NCBI GenBank assembly: GCA_947396885.1 | Contig: OX377202.1 | Span: 31,425,407-31,489,406, forward strand | Source of the DNA: Heligmosomoides polygyrus polygyrus | Lineage: Eukaryota; Nematoda; Chromadorea; Rhabditida; Heligmosomidae | Reading direction: 5' to 3' | DNA: 64,000 bases | Shown: positions 50,170-61,110 of the stretch, in pieces | Layout of the letters: every line of letters starts with the position of its first letter | Numbering within the stretch: position 1 is the first letter of the stretch | Position numbers and translations under genes: made by a program | Notes under the pieces: model-generated | Told to the model about the DNA's origin: nothing | Databases searched by the model: none | The model's input: the letters and a program-made list of their open reading frames with translations, nothing else

Positions 50170-50682
50170 CTGAAACGGAGGACCAGTTGTGATTCAGTGA
50201 CACTCTCTCCAAGGCTCAACTCACGGTAAGCTGTTTCACAGCGGCAGCCACCTCTCCTGGCCTTTTCAGTAGCATGCTCTTCGAAATGATCTTGCGTGTC
50301 CGCTCCACCTGAACTACAGATAGAAATTGATTTTCCACAAATAGAGATTTAACCTTGAGTCGATATACAATTGAATCGAATTACTGCGTTCCTAGTTCTA
50401 CTGTTGTAGTCGAGACGAAACGCGAGGTTTGTGGGTGGGCCTTTCAAATGAACATAGAAGTTATCTAATGCTTACGTTTTCCTTCACTCTGAAGGGATTC
50501 GTGTAGATTTGCCCGCTCGTGTCCTGTCGAATAGCTTTTGAGATCTCCTTGATTGCTTTAGAGTGGCCTTCAGAGTACGTCTGGTCGGCTGTATATTTGC
50601 GCTCTTCTGTTGTTATTTTAGATCGATAACATGGTGTGGCTAGCAGTGCAGGAACGGTTATCAGCAGAAGGACGAGCTTCAT
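49900..50682 (-). CDS. Secreted protein of unknown function with acidic tail, 3 exons
   Basis: Exons 50682-50476, 50308-50225 and 50169-49900 join in phase 0 to about 186 aa. Residues 1-17 (MKLVLLLITVPALLATP) are a signal peptide. The middle (about 70-150) is mixed helix-like with GDHFSVLYSILDPKSFEQAA. The last 30 residues are Ser/Glu/Asp-rich (EKSDNTDGDSESSDESDEF), with many casein-kinase-like sites. Only two cysteines lie after the signal. The acceptor TTTCAG abuts the ATG, strongly suggesting spliced-leader trans-splicing with no 5' UTR. I do not recognise the family; small secreted lineage-specific proteins are common in parasitic nematodes. A role cannot be inferred. Confidence 0.85.
50225..50308 (-). 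CDS. Secreted protein exon 2
   Basis: 28 codons, VERTRKIISKSMLLKRPGEV to VKQLT, between a TAGTTCAG acceptor and a GTGAGT donor. Confidence 0.85.
50476..50682 (-). CDS. Secreted protein exon 1 (signal peptide)
   Basis: 69 codons from MKLVLLLITV to NPFRVKEN, ending at GTAAGC. Confidence 0.88.
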
Positions 50683-50684
50683 CT
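50683..50684 (-). other. Spliced-leader acceptor of secreted-protein gene
   Basis: TGCGATTTCAG directly followed by ATG. Consensus acceptor with no upstream exon. Confidence 0.65.
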
Positions 50685-50959
50685 GAAATCGCAGAAGAGT
50701 GAGAGCAATGACATTATATTGTGTTCATCGCAGTAGAGTGAAACTGGCAATGTGGCGAATGCCGTTGGCATGAATTATGCCGCTTTTATTTCTAACGTAA
50801 GGGGCTAATATATTCTCACTCGTTTATTCTGAATAACCCCGTTCGACGGAGACATACGTAGCACACCATTATTGCTAAATCACGCACTGTTGTTGAATTC
50901 CAGCTTTCGGTGTGCTAGGGGAACCACCTCTTCTGAAGCAGAGGTTGGGCATGCTTTAA

Positions 50960-51596
50960 CCCATTGACGACCGCGCGGCCCAATTTCGGCCCGCAGTTTT
51001 TCTGTCGCGTGGGACCGCGCGGCCCAATTTTAGCCCGCGGTTAAAAAAATGTTCGCTGCGGCGCACTTCCTCGATTTTTCATAGTTTACTAGTATTCATT
51101 AGATTCGTTGAATCCTACCTATGCTATCTGCACAGTGGTCCGAGAATCATTTACTTCTAACGAAAGCTTTGATTAAAAAAATCAGCACAACTCACTATTC
51201 AAACCTCAAATAAATAGATACTACTCACGAGCAGCTACGTATATCTTACAAAAATGGTCATGGTTAAGACATCTAGTCAAATTTCTTGCGAAAAACTTGA
51301 ACCCAATTTAGAAAAAATATTTCAAACACTTGCTACATCGTGTGGTCACCCTATTTGCACGATTCGTGACAAACGTGCGCCTTTTTCTGTGCTGACCTTT
51401 TTGTAGCAGCAAATACATCTTCTACGTTTTGCTTCGAACCTGTTACGGCCTTTTCCAGTATGTGGCTCACCCATTGGAGAGGGAGCTTCATTTGGAATAC
51501 CGTGAAGTAGTGAGTGCACGAGATTCGAGCCTCAAGGCGGTCTCAGCGCGCGATCCACGCGCCAGACACGCGATTTGCCGCGCGGTCGTCAATGGG
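50960..51596. mobile_element. piggyBac-type non-autonomous element, 637 bp
   Basis: Perfect 20-bp inverted termini CCCATTGACGACCGCGCGGC at both ends, each flanked by TTAA (50956-50959 and 51597-51600). CCC-starting termini plus TTAA duplication define piggyBac. Inside, a 20-odd-bp stretch CCGCGCGGCCCAATTT is directly repeated near the left end. On the minus strand near 51430-51370 a Cys-rich frame (EAKRRRCICCYKK) resembles the C-terminal zinc-binding domain of piggyBac transposases, so this may be a deletion derivative. Confidence 0.88.
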
Positions 51597-51600
51597 TTAA

Positions 51601-52672
51601 TCAGTACTTAAAATGCTACGAAGTTTGTCAAACAAGGATGACTGATGGTGACACCTAAGGCCGGATTCAAGAATGGCTTTACCCATGGTTATGTGGGTAG
51701 AGGGTAGGTATTGAAGCATTACCGCGAATTCACAAAGCGTGGAGGTGGGTAAATGGTGTGGAAGAAATTTTCAATTCATCGAATGATATCATGTATCATG
51801 AATACCAAACTTGCGGACTATCCTCTGTTGGTCAACTTATCCATTACCATGAACCCATTACTTTACCAATCGTGAATCCCGCCTCTAGCGGAAGTCTTCA
51901 ACCATATTATTGGTATGAAGATGAGAAGTGAGCCTCTATTGTGGGCGAGTGGCACCACGCCCAGTGGTGTCCATATGCTTGCAAGCGCTTGTTTTTTTAA
52001 AATGTATCTCACCGGAGTCGTGGCCAAACCGGTCAAGTAGCACCTAGCAGTAGTCTTGCTTCCGATCAATCCCGAATAATAGATGTAGGCAGCTCTCAGG
52101 TTCTTAAGGGATAGCGACGTCTTACTGCTTTCATTGGTATGAAGATGAGAAGTGAGCGTCGTAGAACTTACTCTGTCTAAACAGGAAGGTGCTGTCCCTC
52201 ACACCTAGAAGAACTGTCCTAGTTTAGTATTACTACCAGTGCAGAAGAAGGACCAAATTTTTCAGCACCGGAAAGAATACCAATTTTTCGCGTATTCGAT
52301 AATGTCTCTGTAGCAACGTCCGACGCTGGGTGTAGCTCGGCTACCAAGGAAAGTCTCTTAGCCATTTGGATGGGTTCCTGCAGAATGAAATGGCATTTGG
52401 GAGGGTAGTTTCTCAGATGACTTCGACTTTCTCCAGACTCTGAAGAAGGCGACGACGCCGAAACGTAAGCCGCAATAAAGTGTTATACCAATCTTGGTCA
52501 CGCTGAAGAAAACACTGGTCGATTACAACATGTTAGCTGAAACACGTTTCCGTCTTCAAATATCCTAATAGACGTAAATGCAAGTCGCCATCAGCCGTTC
52601 GCTCAAAAATGTGCTAAAAATGAGAGTATAGGTCATCGTCGAAGATAGGTCACAAAATTCAGAAAAGACGTC
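51601..52672. other. Intergenic, no gene identified
   Basis: One 24-bp direct repeat, ATTGGTATGAAGATGAGAAG (continuing TGAGC), at about 51910 and 52134. Otherwise nothing recognised. Confidence 0.45.
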
Positions 52673-52741
52673 AGCGACGGGAACCGAACCAATGACCTCA
52701 ACCCTGTGAATGCAGCACTCTACCACTGCGCCGCCGCCACT
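52673..52741 (-). pseudogene. tRNA-like sequence, second type
   Basis: Minus strand: acceptor AGTGGCG pairs with CGTCGCT; D arm GCGC-AGTGGTAGA-GTGC; B box GGTTCGGTTCC. The anticodon arm does not fold well and the T stem has a mismatch, so it is a tRNA-derived (SINE-like) relic rather than a working gene. Unrelated in sequence to the copies at 32.5-32.9 kb. Confidence 0.5.
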
Positions 52742-53097
52742 GCTGTCGGTTCTGATAGTCGAACCGCTGATTACGCAGTACAGCGCCCAACGCTGATTGA
52801 GCGCGCCTAACAGACGGAAGACCTCGCGGCTTTCGCCGGCCATAACTCGCTTAGGAGATCAAATTAGCAAATTTGGTCTACATATCTGTATTCGGCGTCT
52901 CGAGCTCTTTCACATGATATAGGTCTCAATCCGAAGTTCCATGGGAAGCTGACGGCATTCCCTGATTAGGTGTTGTGAAGTAATCTGATCTTAAAAAATG
53001 TCGTGTGAATCATCGTGCCGCGCACTCGTGCAAAACATTGCAGTGCTCATTGTTGAGAAACAATACATTGTAACAATACAAATAACAATACAACAAT
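52742..53097. other. Intergenic, no gene identified
   Basis: Ends in an ACAATACAA-rich simple sequence (53060-53097). Confidence 0.45.
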
Positions 53098-53160
53098 ACA
53101 CAGAGCTAGTGTGTTATGGGGAGCGGCGTAACCTCTCCCCATAACACGCTAGCTCTGTGT
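53098..53160. repeat. 26-bp stem hairpin
   Basis: Arms 53098-53123 and 53135-53160 (ACACAGAGCTAGTGTGTTAT... and complement) match at 25 of 26 positions around an 11-nt loop. Confidence 0.9.
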
Positions 53161-54039
53161 TCACGGGCACCTCAGGAGAAACCAAAAAATATTGTTTAAG
53201 GTCAATCGGCAAAAATTTTGCCCTTTGTCATTCTGTTTATTTTTTTAAAGACACTTCGCAAATGCGTATTCTCAGTAAAAGTTTTCCTCTAAAAAGGATG
53301 ATTATAACCTTGTTAGGCCGGCAGCAGTCTTGCGGGTGCCGCGGACCCGCCATGGCAACGGCGGGTATTGCGGCGCCGTGAGGATACTGTACGCAATACT
53401 GCGTACATTGCCAGTAGTTGCCACCTCTAAGAGTGTCAGAAATGTAGTAAACAAATCGCATTTTGTTTTGTGATGAGGCGTTTTCTAAGCCAAGTTAGGA
53501 GTTCTTGAATGTAAGCCCCGAAATCTATAATAGTAGAGCACTCCTTGTAACTCAACAGCTCTGCACCATTTTTCGCTTGTTCTCACTTTTGTAGTTCTAC
53601 CTCCACTAAAAGTTCCTCGGTTGACAAGCAGCTCGAAAATAATGTGGAAGCCCATGTGATGAAGGCATTCCCTCCGATGTCTTGTTGAGTCCGGGAGGTC
53701 TGTCCGATGCAGTTACAGCTCATACTAAAAAAAAAACGGTCTGCTTTGTTGTTGCATTTCTGTGCAAGGGCTTTCCCTAAGCCTCACACGGCTAACTTGT
53801 GGCTGGAAGGCCACGATGATCTTCAGTGCAGTTAAGGTTACCAAATATCGTGCTAAGGTTTTTTTGCATTACGTTTTGAGTGCAGGATTCCATACGCCTC
53901 CATTTGTCGACACTAACGGTGATTGCATTGTTGGTTGTGAGCTCTATTATGGACAGAAATTATGCACCAACTTATTATATTCCTTGCATGTAGATTCGTT
54001 AAAAAATATTTCCAAATAGATGAACCGTAATTGACACCC
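53161..54039. other. Intergenic, no gene identified
   Basis: A GC-rich imperfect hairpin lies at about 53335-53400 (GCGGACCCGCC/GGCGGGT; GTACGCAATACTGCGTAC). No gene supported. Confidence 0.4.
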
Positions 54040-54264
54040 ATCTATCATGCCCACCGGCGCGAATGAGACCAGCCGTGAACTACGGCAGCCCTCGAGGATC
54101 TTTGCGACCAGCGGCTCCGTGACAACTCGTCCGCGCCGCGGCTTCCACTACAGTGGCAGCGTGAGTCCCCACTGCGGCGGAAGCGATATGGACGAGTTCT
54201 ACGGGTGCTGCCGTGAGACTCTGCAGAGGCCCTTACGCGTTAGTTTTCGCTAGTTTATTTAAAC

Positions 54265-54395
54265 TTTCCTAGTTTGCGAAACATCAATTTAATTTCAAGA
54301 GGGATTAAGTTTAAAGTTAAGAATTGTCCAGCTTGAAATGATATGTGCCCACTTCAAAATTAAAAGTACTCAGCTTAAACTGAAAATGGTACGTA
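54265..54395. repeat. Degenerate ~21-bp periodic AT-rich repeat
   Basis: TTAAGTTTAAAGTTAAGAAT, CCACTTCAAAATTAAAAGTA and CTCAGCTTAAACTGAAAATG; same loose family. Lies within or at the edge of the Ty3/gypsy element. Confidence 0.35.
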
Positions 54396-54437
54396 CACGT
54401 CTTATATTCTTAATTTTTTGTGCAGGGAGTCTCAACG

Positions 54438-55126
54438 TCATATATACATAGTATGCGGATCACAAGCATGGAGGCACTCTGGGATTGGTAGTTTTACATC
54501 CTGGTCCCTGACCACTGCCTCGAACTTCCTCTCCGCTGCGGTGAGGTACCGCACGAAGTCGGCACACCCCTCGCTCATTGTCGACCACACCTTCGCATTC
54601 ACGTCCTCGTACGGGAACGGGAGAAACAGCAGGGTCCCTCCGGTCTGCAGGTGTTGTTCAACAGCTATGAGGGTTTGTCTCATGACCTGTGCGACGGCAT
54701 TGCGTCCGGCCGCACCACCACTACAGCGTCCACTGCGGGGTGGTCCAAGAGCTTCTGCGCTAGGAGTTCCCAGCTCTCGTATACAACGGTGCACTCATCG
54801 TAACCGACTTCAGCGTGGATTTTTCCGAAGACGTGGCATCGGCGAGCGTGCACCTTCATGGCCAGAGCCAGTCGGTGCGACGTCGAATACGAGGAGTTTT
54901 TCATCCTCAACTCTTGGTCTTTCCTCTGATCACCCCAACACTCCTGTTCGCTGCGCTGATGAAGGCCACATTGGCGAGCTGGAACATGTCCGCTACTCGC
55001 TTCGACCTTGCCACGTGGTGGCTGAGGCTGGGTAATGCTACGTGAGCCATCTGGTCGGGAAGTCCACACCCGCACTTCCTCCTCAAATTCAGCGGGTGGT
55101 CGATCGAGAGGAATGTCCTGAAACAC
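54438..55126 (-). pseudogene. Extra ORF downstream of integrase (ORF3), unknown function
   Basis: Two overlapping frames. The first (55126-54680) includes MKVHARRCHVFGKIHAEVGY and VVYESWELLAQKLLDHPAVD. The second (54794-54438) includes QVMRQTLIAVEQHLQTGGTL, SEGCADFVRYLTAAERKFEA and ends at a stop after DPHTMYI. No signal peptide or transmembrane segment is evident, so it does not look like an envelope gene. Family not recognised. Confidence 0.5.
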
Positions 55127-55245
55127 GAAATCTTCGCAGTCGTCACTGACACTCTCGTGTTTCGTTCATTCTTTCTAGACCCCTTCTTTACCTACGCGTC
55201 TTTGAGGTGCGCAGAGGCTCATCCGAGAATTGGGTGGCAGCTTCA

Positions 55246-56300
55246 CTAACAGGTCAAACGGCACCGATCTCTTACGCGCTCTCTGTTACCCTGTATCAAG
55301 ATTACCAAGGCAATGTTGTCGCTGCTATCAACGACGTAATAGGGACCTTCCCAGGTGTTTGCGAGCTTAGGCTTGCAGGAAGACTGCTTCTCAGTAGGAA
55401 CCTTCATGTAAACCCGTTTGGCCACCTTAGGCGGTACCTTACCTGCGCCTTTGTCCCGATCATAACCCACTTTCATTCTTTGCCGTATCCTCTCGTTAAC
55501 CTCACGGCATATTGTCGAGCAAACTCCGTTCCTGTCGCTACTTTGTGCGCATAGCCCTCCAGTCCATTGTATATTTGCTGATCGGGTGGTCTGGTACGGA
55601 GTCCCACGGTACGTACGCGTCAAAGCCATGGAGCAGGAAGAGTGGAGACTCTCCTGTGGATTCATGGACAGTTGTATTGTAGGCGAAGACATAAAATGGC
55701 AGCATCTTGTCCCACTCAATAGCAACGAACACCTTCTTCCTAAGCATCTCTATGAGCGTCTGGTTGAATCGTTCCGTTAACCTGATCTAGCGAGGTTATA
55801 CCCTTTCGTGAACACATGACGGACCCCACCAGAGACTTCAACTGCTCCATGAGCCTTTTCTCGAGCTCTCCTCCTTGATCAGAGAAAAACTGCTTTGGCT
55901 GACGGCCTCCTTCTGCTATTGACCTTTCAAACAATACGCGTGCCACCGTGGCAGCGTCTTTATAGGGGGTAGCGTAGGCCGCCCGCCGAACATCGTAAGG
56001 TGATCCGCCATGGAGAGTATGTAGCGGTTTCGGTCTGACGTGGGGGCCATCTCCAGTATGTCGACTCCCACCAACTGGTCGCCACGATTTGCTTCAACGG
56101 AGGCGTAATGGCCTGACGGCGGTTGTGACACAAACAACTTCGACACTCCTGTGCCCACTTTGTGACGTCCCTGGGCGGTTTCCCAGAATACTCGTCTCGA
56201 CAGCTGCCCTAACAGTTTCCTGGGCCGAAATGTCCTGCCAACAGACCGGCGTGAGCCTCGTCGAAGGCACCTCGCCCTTTAGATGGTGACCACTCTGTAA
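55246..56300 (-). pseudogene. Ty3/gypsy integrase
   Basis: Zinc domain: HAGLLAGHFG and, in another frame, CRSCLCHN (HHCC). Core: LVGVDILEMAPTSDRNRYIL (first Asp), FFSDQGGELEKRLMEQL (second Asp), LTERFNQTLIEMLRKK (catalytic Glu). Then VFAYNTTVHESTGESPLFLL and a C-terminal PKLANTWEGPYYVVDSSDN (GPY/F-type). Three frames are used, so it is inactive. It would insert the cDNA copy. Confidence 0.9.
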
Positions 56301-56556
56301 ACAAGGACGTTCGCCCTAGAACCAGGTACTCGTGGTCCATAGAGAAACCGACCACCATGTAGTCTAGTGAACACTCCGGTATGTTCACCTCTTCGTCAAG
56401 GCTTCCTGCTTCGAGTTCTGTAATGATTCTGCCATAGACGGATGTGCGCGCAGTTCTGTCGTCCAATCCGGTTCTTCTGGCCACTACCTTCTCATTGCCC
56501 AGAGCAGAGAATCGCTCCTCTGCTCTGGGCATCCGCAACCCGATTTGCGGCTCCCT

Positions 56557-57048
56557 TCACGTAGATGATTTTGAGGCGGTACTTTTCTTTTGGAGCACCC
56601 TAGGTGAGACATTCGACCGTTTTAATTTGGCGGTTAGTGCCTGCAGATCCGAATATACCTCCACGCGGAGCCCATATACAAAAGTATGAAACTTCTGTAA
56701 GGCGAACACAACTACAAGTGCCTCGAAATCGGTCACATGATAGTTTTTCGCACACAGCGACAGCCCCTTAGAGGAGAAAAACACAGGGTGTAGAAATCCA
56801 TCGTCGCCTTCCTGACTTAATAGCCCTTGGCTGCTTGCATCCGTGTAGATTGAGAACGGTTTTCTACCACTTCTCGCTCCCTCGATGTCTGGCTGAGCAA
56901 GCACTGGCGCTGTAGAGACTAGCGCAGTCGTTCGAAACATGATACCTTTTCGCCATTCCAAACAAATGTCACTTATTCCGAAGTCATTCCATGGAGCGGT
57001 GCCGCTACCTTCGAAAATCCGAGCACGAATTTCCGGTAGCACGAGCAC
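56557..57048 (-). pseudogene. Ty3/gypsy RNase H
   Basis: PFSIYTDASSQGLL, VFFSSKGLSLCAKNYHVTDF(E)AL and VEVYSDLQALTAKLKRSN give the D-E-D catalytic residues (TDAS, E of FEAL, SDLQAL where the family has TDHQAL). It removes the RNA strand during reverse transcription. Confidence 0.88.
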
Positions 57049-57760
57049 ATATCTAGGAAGGTACGCAGGTCTGACCGTGATGTTGGAAGTGGGTATTCGC
57101 AGATGGACCTTATCACAGCACCCATGGCTGGGTCCATATGTTGTTCCTCATGGTCAATTACGTGACCAAGGAACTCAACCTTCTGCTCTGCGATCACGCA
57201 TTTCTTAGATTTCAGCTTTAGTCCAGGTATAGAAAACGCCTTGAAAACCCTTTCTAGGACAACCAGGTGATGCGTAATTGATTCATTTGCGACCAAAATG
57301 TCGTCGAGGTAGCAGAATACCTCTTCTCCAAGCAGCTTTTCCAACACCGAATGCACCAACCTCTGAAACACCATGCCGTCAGTCCGAAGGGGAGTACTCG
57401 GGAGTGGCAGAATCCATCTCTATTTATAAAGGCGAACTTCTCCCTAGCGTCTTGAGAGAGGCTTATCTGCCAACAACCCGACGAAAGATTCAATGTTGTG
57501 AACCATCTCATTCCTCCTAAACTCAGCAAGATGCCGTCAATGGTCGGGAGGGGGTCGCTGTCGACGTTAGTAACCTGGTTGACCCTCCGGTAATCCACAC
57601 ACAGCCTGAGGGATCCGTCTTCCTTCTGAACCAATACGATGGGCGATGCTCGAGCGGCCTGATTCGACGACCATCCTATCCTGGAGGTTATTAGGAATGC
57701 GTCGGAGCTCCAGTCGCGTCGTTAACGGCACGGGGCGTGCGTTCTGGCGGATTAACTTAG
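56973..57760 (-). pseudogene. Ty3/gypsy reverse transcriptase
   Basis: RT blocks in order: PLTTRLELRRIPNN, VQKEDGSLRLCVDYRRVNQV, LSSGCWQISLSQDAREKFAF, VLPFGL (57634-57374), then in a second frame MVFQRLVH, CYLDDILVANES (catalytic YLDD intact), SKKCVIAEQKVEFLGHVI and the tether AAPLHGMTS. One frameshift near 57370 separates the halves. Confidence 0.92.
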
Positions 57761-58261
57761 CGTCACCTTGTCAATCGTATGCTCTACGAGTGTCATATGG
57801 GACACCTCCCGTTCACTAACCGCAAACAACTTGGCGTACTGCTTGATTAGGCTGACAACGGCCAACGCCTGCTCGCCCCCTCCCAGTCAACTGCCCAGGA
57901 TGCTTATCAGCTTATCATCTCTATCCATATCAACGAACATAGTGTGTTCGAGCTCTATCCACAGCAATGACCGTAGTGCGTTCGATGTCTCCGTGACTTA
58001 ACGGATCACTCAACGATCTCTGCGACCTCGTACGTGCCCAGCACCTCCCCTTGGCGAAAATCTTTGCTCCTGCAAAGGAATTCGTCACCGGTATCTGGAC
58101 TTGGTGTTGGGCACCCTGGCAGACCGTATCTGGCTGGATCTGTCAGAGGAGCACGGTACTCCATCTTGCTTCAATTTGTCACAACGTACCGAATCCCGGC
58201 TTTAAATATAGCGTTTCGGCTACCGTGACCTTCTTAGAAGCCTTGGTTCTCTGCTGCTTCC

Positions 58262-58576
58262 TTAAAGTTCCTTTCTGTGCGCAAGTGCGCACTTGGCTGC
58301 TTCTGCCCTGGCTGCATCTGTCATTCCTTGCGACGGCACTGTGTTTGGTGTCCTGCTCCAGCCCAACTTTTTCAATGCATTCGTGCCCAACACAAGCATG
58401 TCATCACTGCCGGCCATTACAAATAAGCCGAATCTTTGCTTCGGGCCATTGCTTACTTGCATCGTGACCCTTATGTCACCCTTAAAGGACATGGCATTGC
58501 CGGAAGCATCGTAGACCCGTTTGCTCCTGTCGAGGTCGATGTCCTCGACGTCGGCATTTAGGTCATACCCGTTTTG
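58262..58576 (-). pseudogene. Ty3/gypsy protease C-terminal half
   Basis: FKGDIRVTMQVSNGPKQRFG followed by DDMLVLGTNALKKLG, matching the flap and the ILG(x)N(F/A)L end of retropepsins (family I-L-G-x-D/N-x-L). Separated from the active site by a frame change. Confidence 0.7.
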
Positions 58577-58897
58577 CTACGCAGCCACAAACATCTGTAG
58601 AAGTATGATGCTGACCAGCGTGCCGCTGTCCAAAAGGGCAGTTCGCCTCATGCCTATCAATGTTTGCGCACCCACTATGTCTTCGTGGAGACCATCCGTT
58701 TCGGTGGCTGCACACATCCATCTACTGAGCGAGGCTGTTAAGATCTTCGGCTTTCTTTGCAGGTTAGCCAGCTTTGTGGGTTTGTCCTCGGCTCGCGCGG
58801 ATTGCTGCTCTGCGCAGTCATTTCTTAAGTGCCCAAGCTTGTTGCAGTTGTAGCACTTCCTTTCTTCAGTTGGGTTGAGTGTGCTGGGAGTCGGCAC
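58577..58897 (-). pseudogene. Ty3/gypsy nucleocapsid zinc knuckle and start of protease
   Basis: A CCHC knuckle, CYNCNKLGHLRNDC (Cx2Cx4Hx4C), is followed about 70 residues later by TALLDSGTLVSII, the aspartic-protease active site (family D-S/T-G). Both are intact locally. Confidence 0.85.
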
Positions 58898-58899
58898 TA

Positions 58900-60333
58900 C
58901 TGCCCGGGTTTCCTTCTCGATCGTATCTTGATCGGTTAGCAGTGAGCATGATCCCGTGACGTACTCCTTCAGGTTGCTTCGACTCGGACCCTTGTTTCCG
59001 CATTCCTTCAGCCATGCGCTTGCTTCTGTCGCAACGCTGCGCCATGGCCTTTACCATCTCATAGGCCGACTCCATTGGCGCGATCTCCATCCATGCAGAA
59101 CTGGAGGTATTCCGTCCATTCCGTCAACTGGCTTACTAGCTCTCCGACTCTGGTGCGTGACAGGCCTTTTTCGGTTTGCTCTGGGTACACACTCCGCGTT
59201 AGCCTTTCTAGCTCAACGCAGTACGTGGTGACATCCCCGGTTTCCCTGAGGCGCTTCAATTCCAACTACGCCTTTAGCTGCGTGGGCGAGTCATCCTTTC
59301 GTAACTTGGCCTCGAACGCTACCTGATTTTCAAAACTACCTTCACGTAAATGTTTGGGTAGGGAGTGGGCCACTGCCTTAGGGTACCCGCCCATTTTGGA
59401 ACAGCAGCTGCGATAGCATCCCGCAGCCCTATGCTACCGTACTTCGGGCGGAATTTCAGCACGAAATTGCAGAAATTCTTTTCCCCTATCCTTATACGTG
59501 TCTACGTCAGGTAGGGTCATCGCCGCGAACATAGCGCTCGACGCTCCTTCGTGTTGCCCGACTCACCTTGCGCACTGGGTGATCTCGCCGTCATCTGGCT
59601 CGCGATCTTCGTCAGCGGCGGCATTACCGTCATCTTTCCGTGCTGGAACAACTCGAATTCTTGCTTGCCCGTGCACGTTTTATCCAACCGCTTACCTTGC
59701 GCTACTGCTAGCGGATCAAAGTTCACGTGGTAGACCACATCGTTGAAGTCGGCCGCATTCAGCTGTTCGTACACCGCTGCTTTCTCAGCGTTTTCACTCT
59801 GTTCCCCCTGAAATACGGAGCGTGGCATCTCCACTGGTATAAGGGTTTCCTCGGCCACCCCTCTACCCGTGCTGCGAGGCGCTGATGAAGGACAACTGCA
59901 TTGCACAACGAGATCGTGACGAGCATGAACTCGCTGCTCCAGTGCATTCCGCACTTTATTGGCCAGCGCCTTCAGCGAGAGGAGTTCAGCACCCAGCTGC
60001 TGTAGCCCTCCGAGCTGTTCCTCGAGCGCCCCATATTGGGCCTCGATCTCCTTGCCTGTGCTTCCCAGCAGCTGGTTCCGTCCTCTCCTTGACCTTGCCT
60101 TGATGCTTTGTGCCACCTTGGCTGGCACGGCTTTCCCGCAGCACGGTTATGGAGCTTGAAACATTGTTGACAATGTATCTTACCTGCGCGGACCCCTTAT
60201 TGCTTATGCCATCTATCTTCGCCATCAGTCGCTTCATCATCGACTTCATGGCTGCAAACTGGTCCGCTTAGGTTGGTTTCTCGAGAGTCAGTTTCTCGAC
60301 ATCCTCCACAGTCATGTCCGAAGTGCTTGACAT
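58900..60333 (-). pseudogene. Ty3/gypsy gag (matrix/capsid)
   Basis: Starts MSSTSDMTVEDVEKL at 60333, stops after 18 codons, then continues FAAMKSMMKRLMAKIDGI, shifts to a coiled-coil-like QYGALEEQLGGLQQLG frame (about 60050), and ends in the capsid segment ELKRLRETGDVTTYCVELER (about 59260) with SQLTEWTEYLQFCMDG. Gag packages the element RNA into particles. At least three frame breaks. Confidence 0.65.
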
Positions 60334-60429
60334 CTGCAAAACATCGACTGACTGCGCTGTCGACTTCCACTGTTCGCCACGATTCGCGCACCACTACCCT
60401 CGCGAATCCCGCAACAAAGATTTGACGCA

Positions 60430-61110
60430 GTTGTAGCAAGGCCTGTCCCCGTGACTACTTAAGCGCGCCGACACCAGAGAACCGGCAGCAAGGACACCGC
60501 ACTGCTACGTTGCAACACGCAACCGCAGGATGAACCTCTGCCGGAGCTCAATCAAAGACGACACGTCGCGCGCTCTGATCAGCGGTCAACACGACCTACT
60601 ACACCGCTTAGTCGCGGCATCTCCTGGCGGCTTTCAGACGGTAGTCTTATCGACCACTTTTCCTTTGGTTCGGCCCCTATGTAACGCCGTGGTGTTTCAC
60701 CCGGGGGACGGATGTCTAGGGATGTGCCTAAACCGGACAGGAGAATCGATTTAATTGAACTATATGGCACCAGGGGTCGGTCCGTCCGCCTCTGCTGTAT
60801 GCCCGCTTCTCCAGCTCCGTCCGCTCGCGAGCGCGCACCGAGACAAGAATGACCCCGGTGAGTCCAGACCCGCTTTATATGGCTTTGCGCGGGGGAAGGC
60901 CGGCCCCTTACGCGGACACGCTCCGCCCCTCCGCCCCGGGCACAGGCGAGGCAGACGGCAATCGATCGCCCGCTGCTGGCTAGCATAGTTATCCTGAGAA
61001 TAAGAACATTATTTACAGCACAACATACAGTTAATACTAAACAACAACACAGAGAGCAACATAGACAACTAGACAACACAGTAAACAACTTAGAAAACAC
61101 AATTATACAA
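60430..61110 (-). promoter_or_regulatory. Putative 5' LTR/leader of the Ty3/gypsy element
   Basis: GC-rich (60440-60980) with a TATAAAG box on the minus strand near 60872, about 540 bp before the gag start. This is consistent with an LTR promoter and leader. LTR ends and primer-binding site could not be fixed. Confidence 0.4.

Larger units (their letters stand above)
54040..61110 (-). mobile_element. Ty3/gypsy LTR retrotransposon, degenerate
   Basis: About 7 kb read on the minus strand in the order leader/LTR-like region, gag, CCHC nucleocapsid, protease, RT, RNase H, integrase, extra ORF. RNase H preceding integrase identifies the Ty3/gypsy order. Many frameshifts break every gene. No matching pair of LTRs was found; the left (3') end is uncertain because an AT-rich segment (54260-54420) separates the extra ORF from related GC-rich sequence at 54040-54255. 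Confidence 0.85.

Noticed and set aside
54418..55035. 205-codon plus-strand ORF
   Set aside because: Antisense to the retrotransposon ORF3, whose order and orientation fit the element.
60579..61100. 173-codon minus-strand ORF in front of gag
   Set aside because: Lies in the GC-rich LTR/leader with a TATA box; no conserved domain, so treated as fortuitous.
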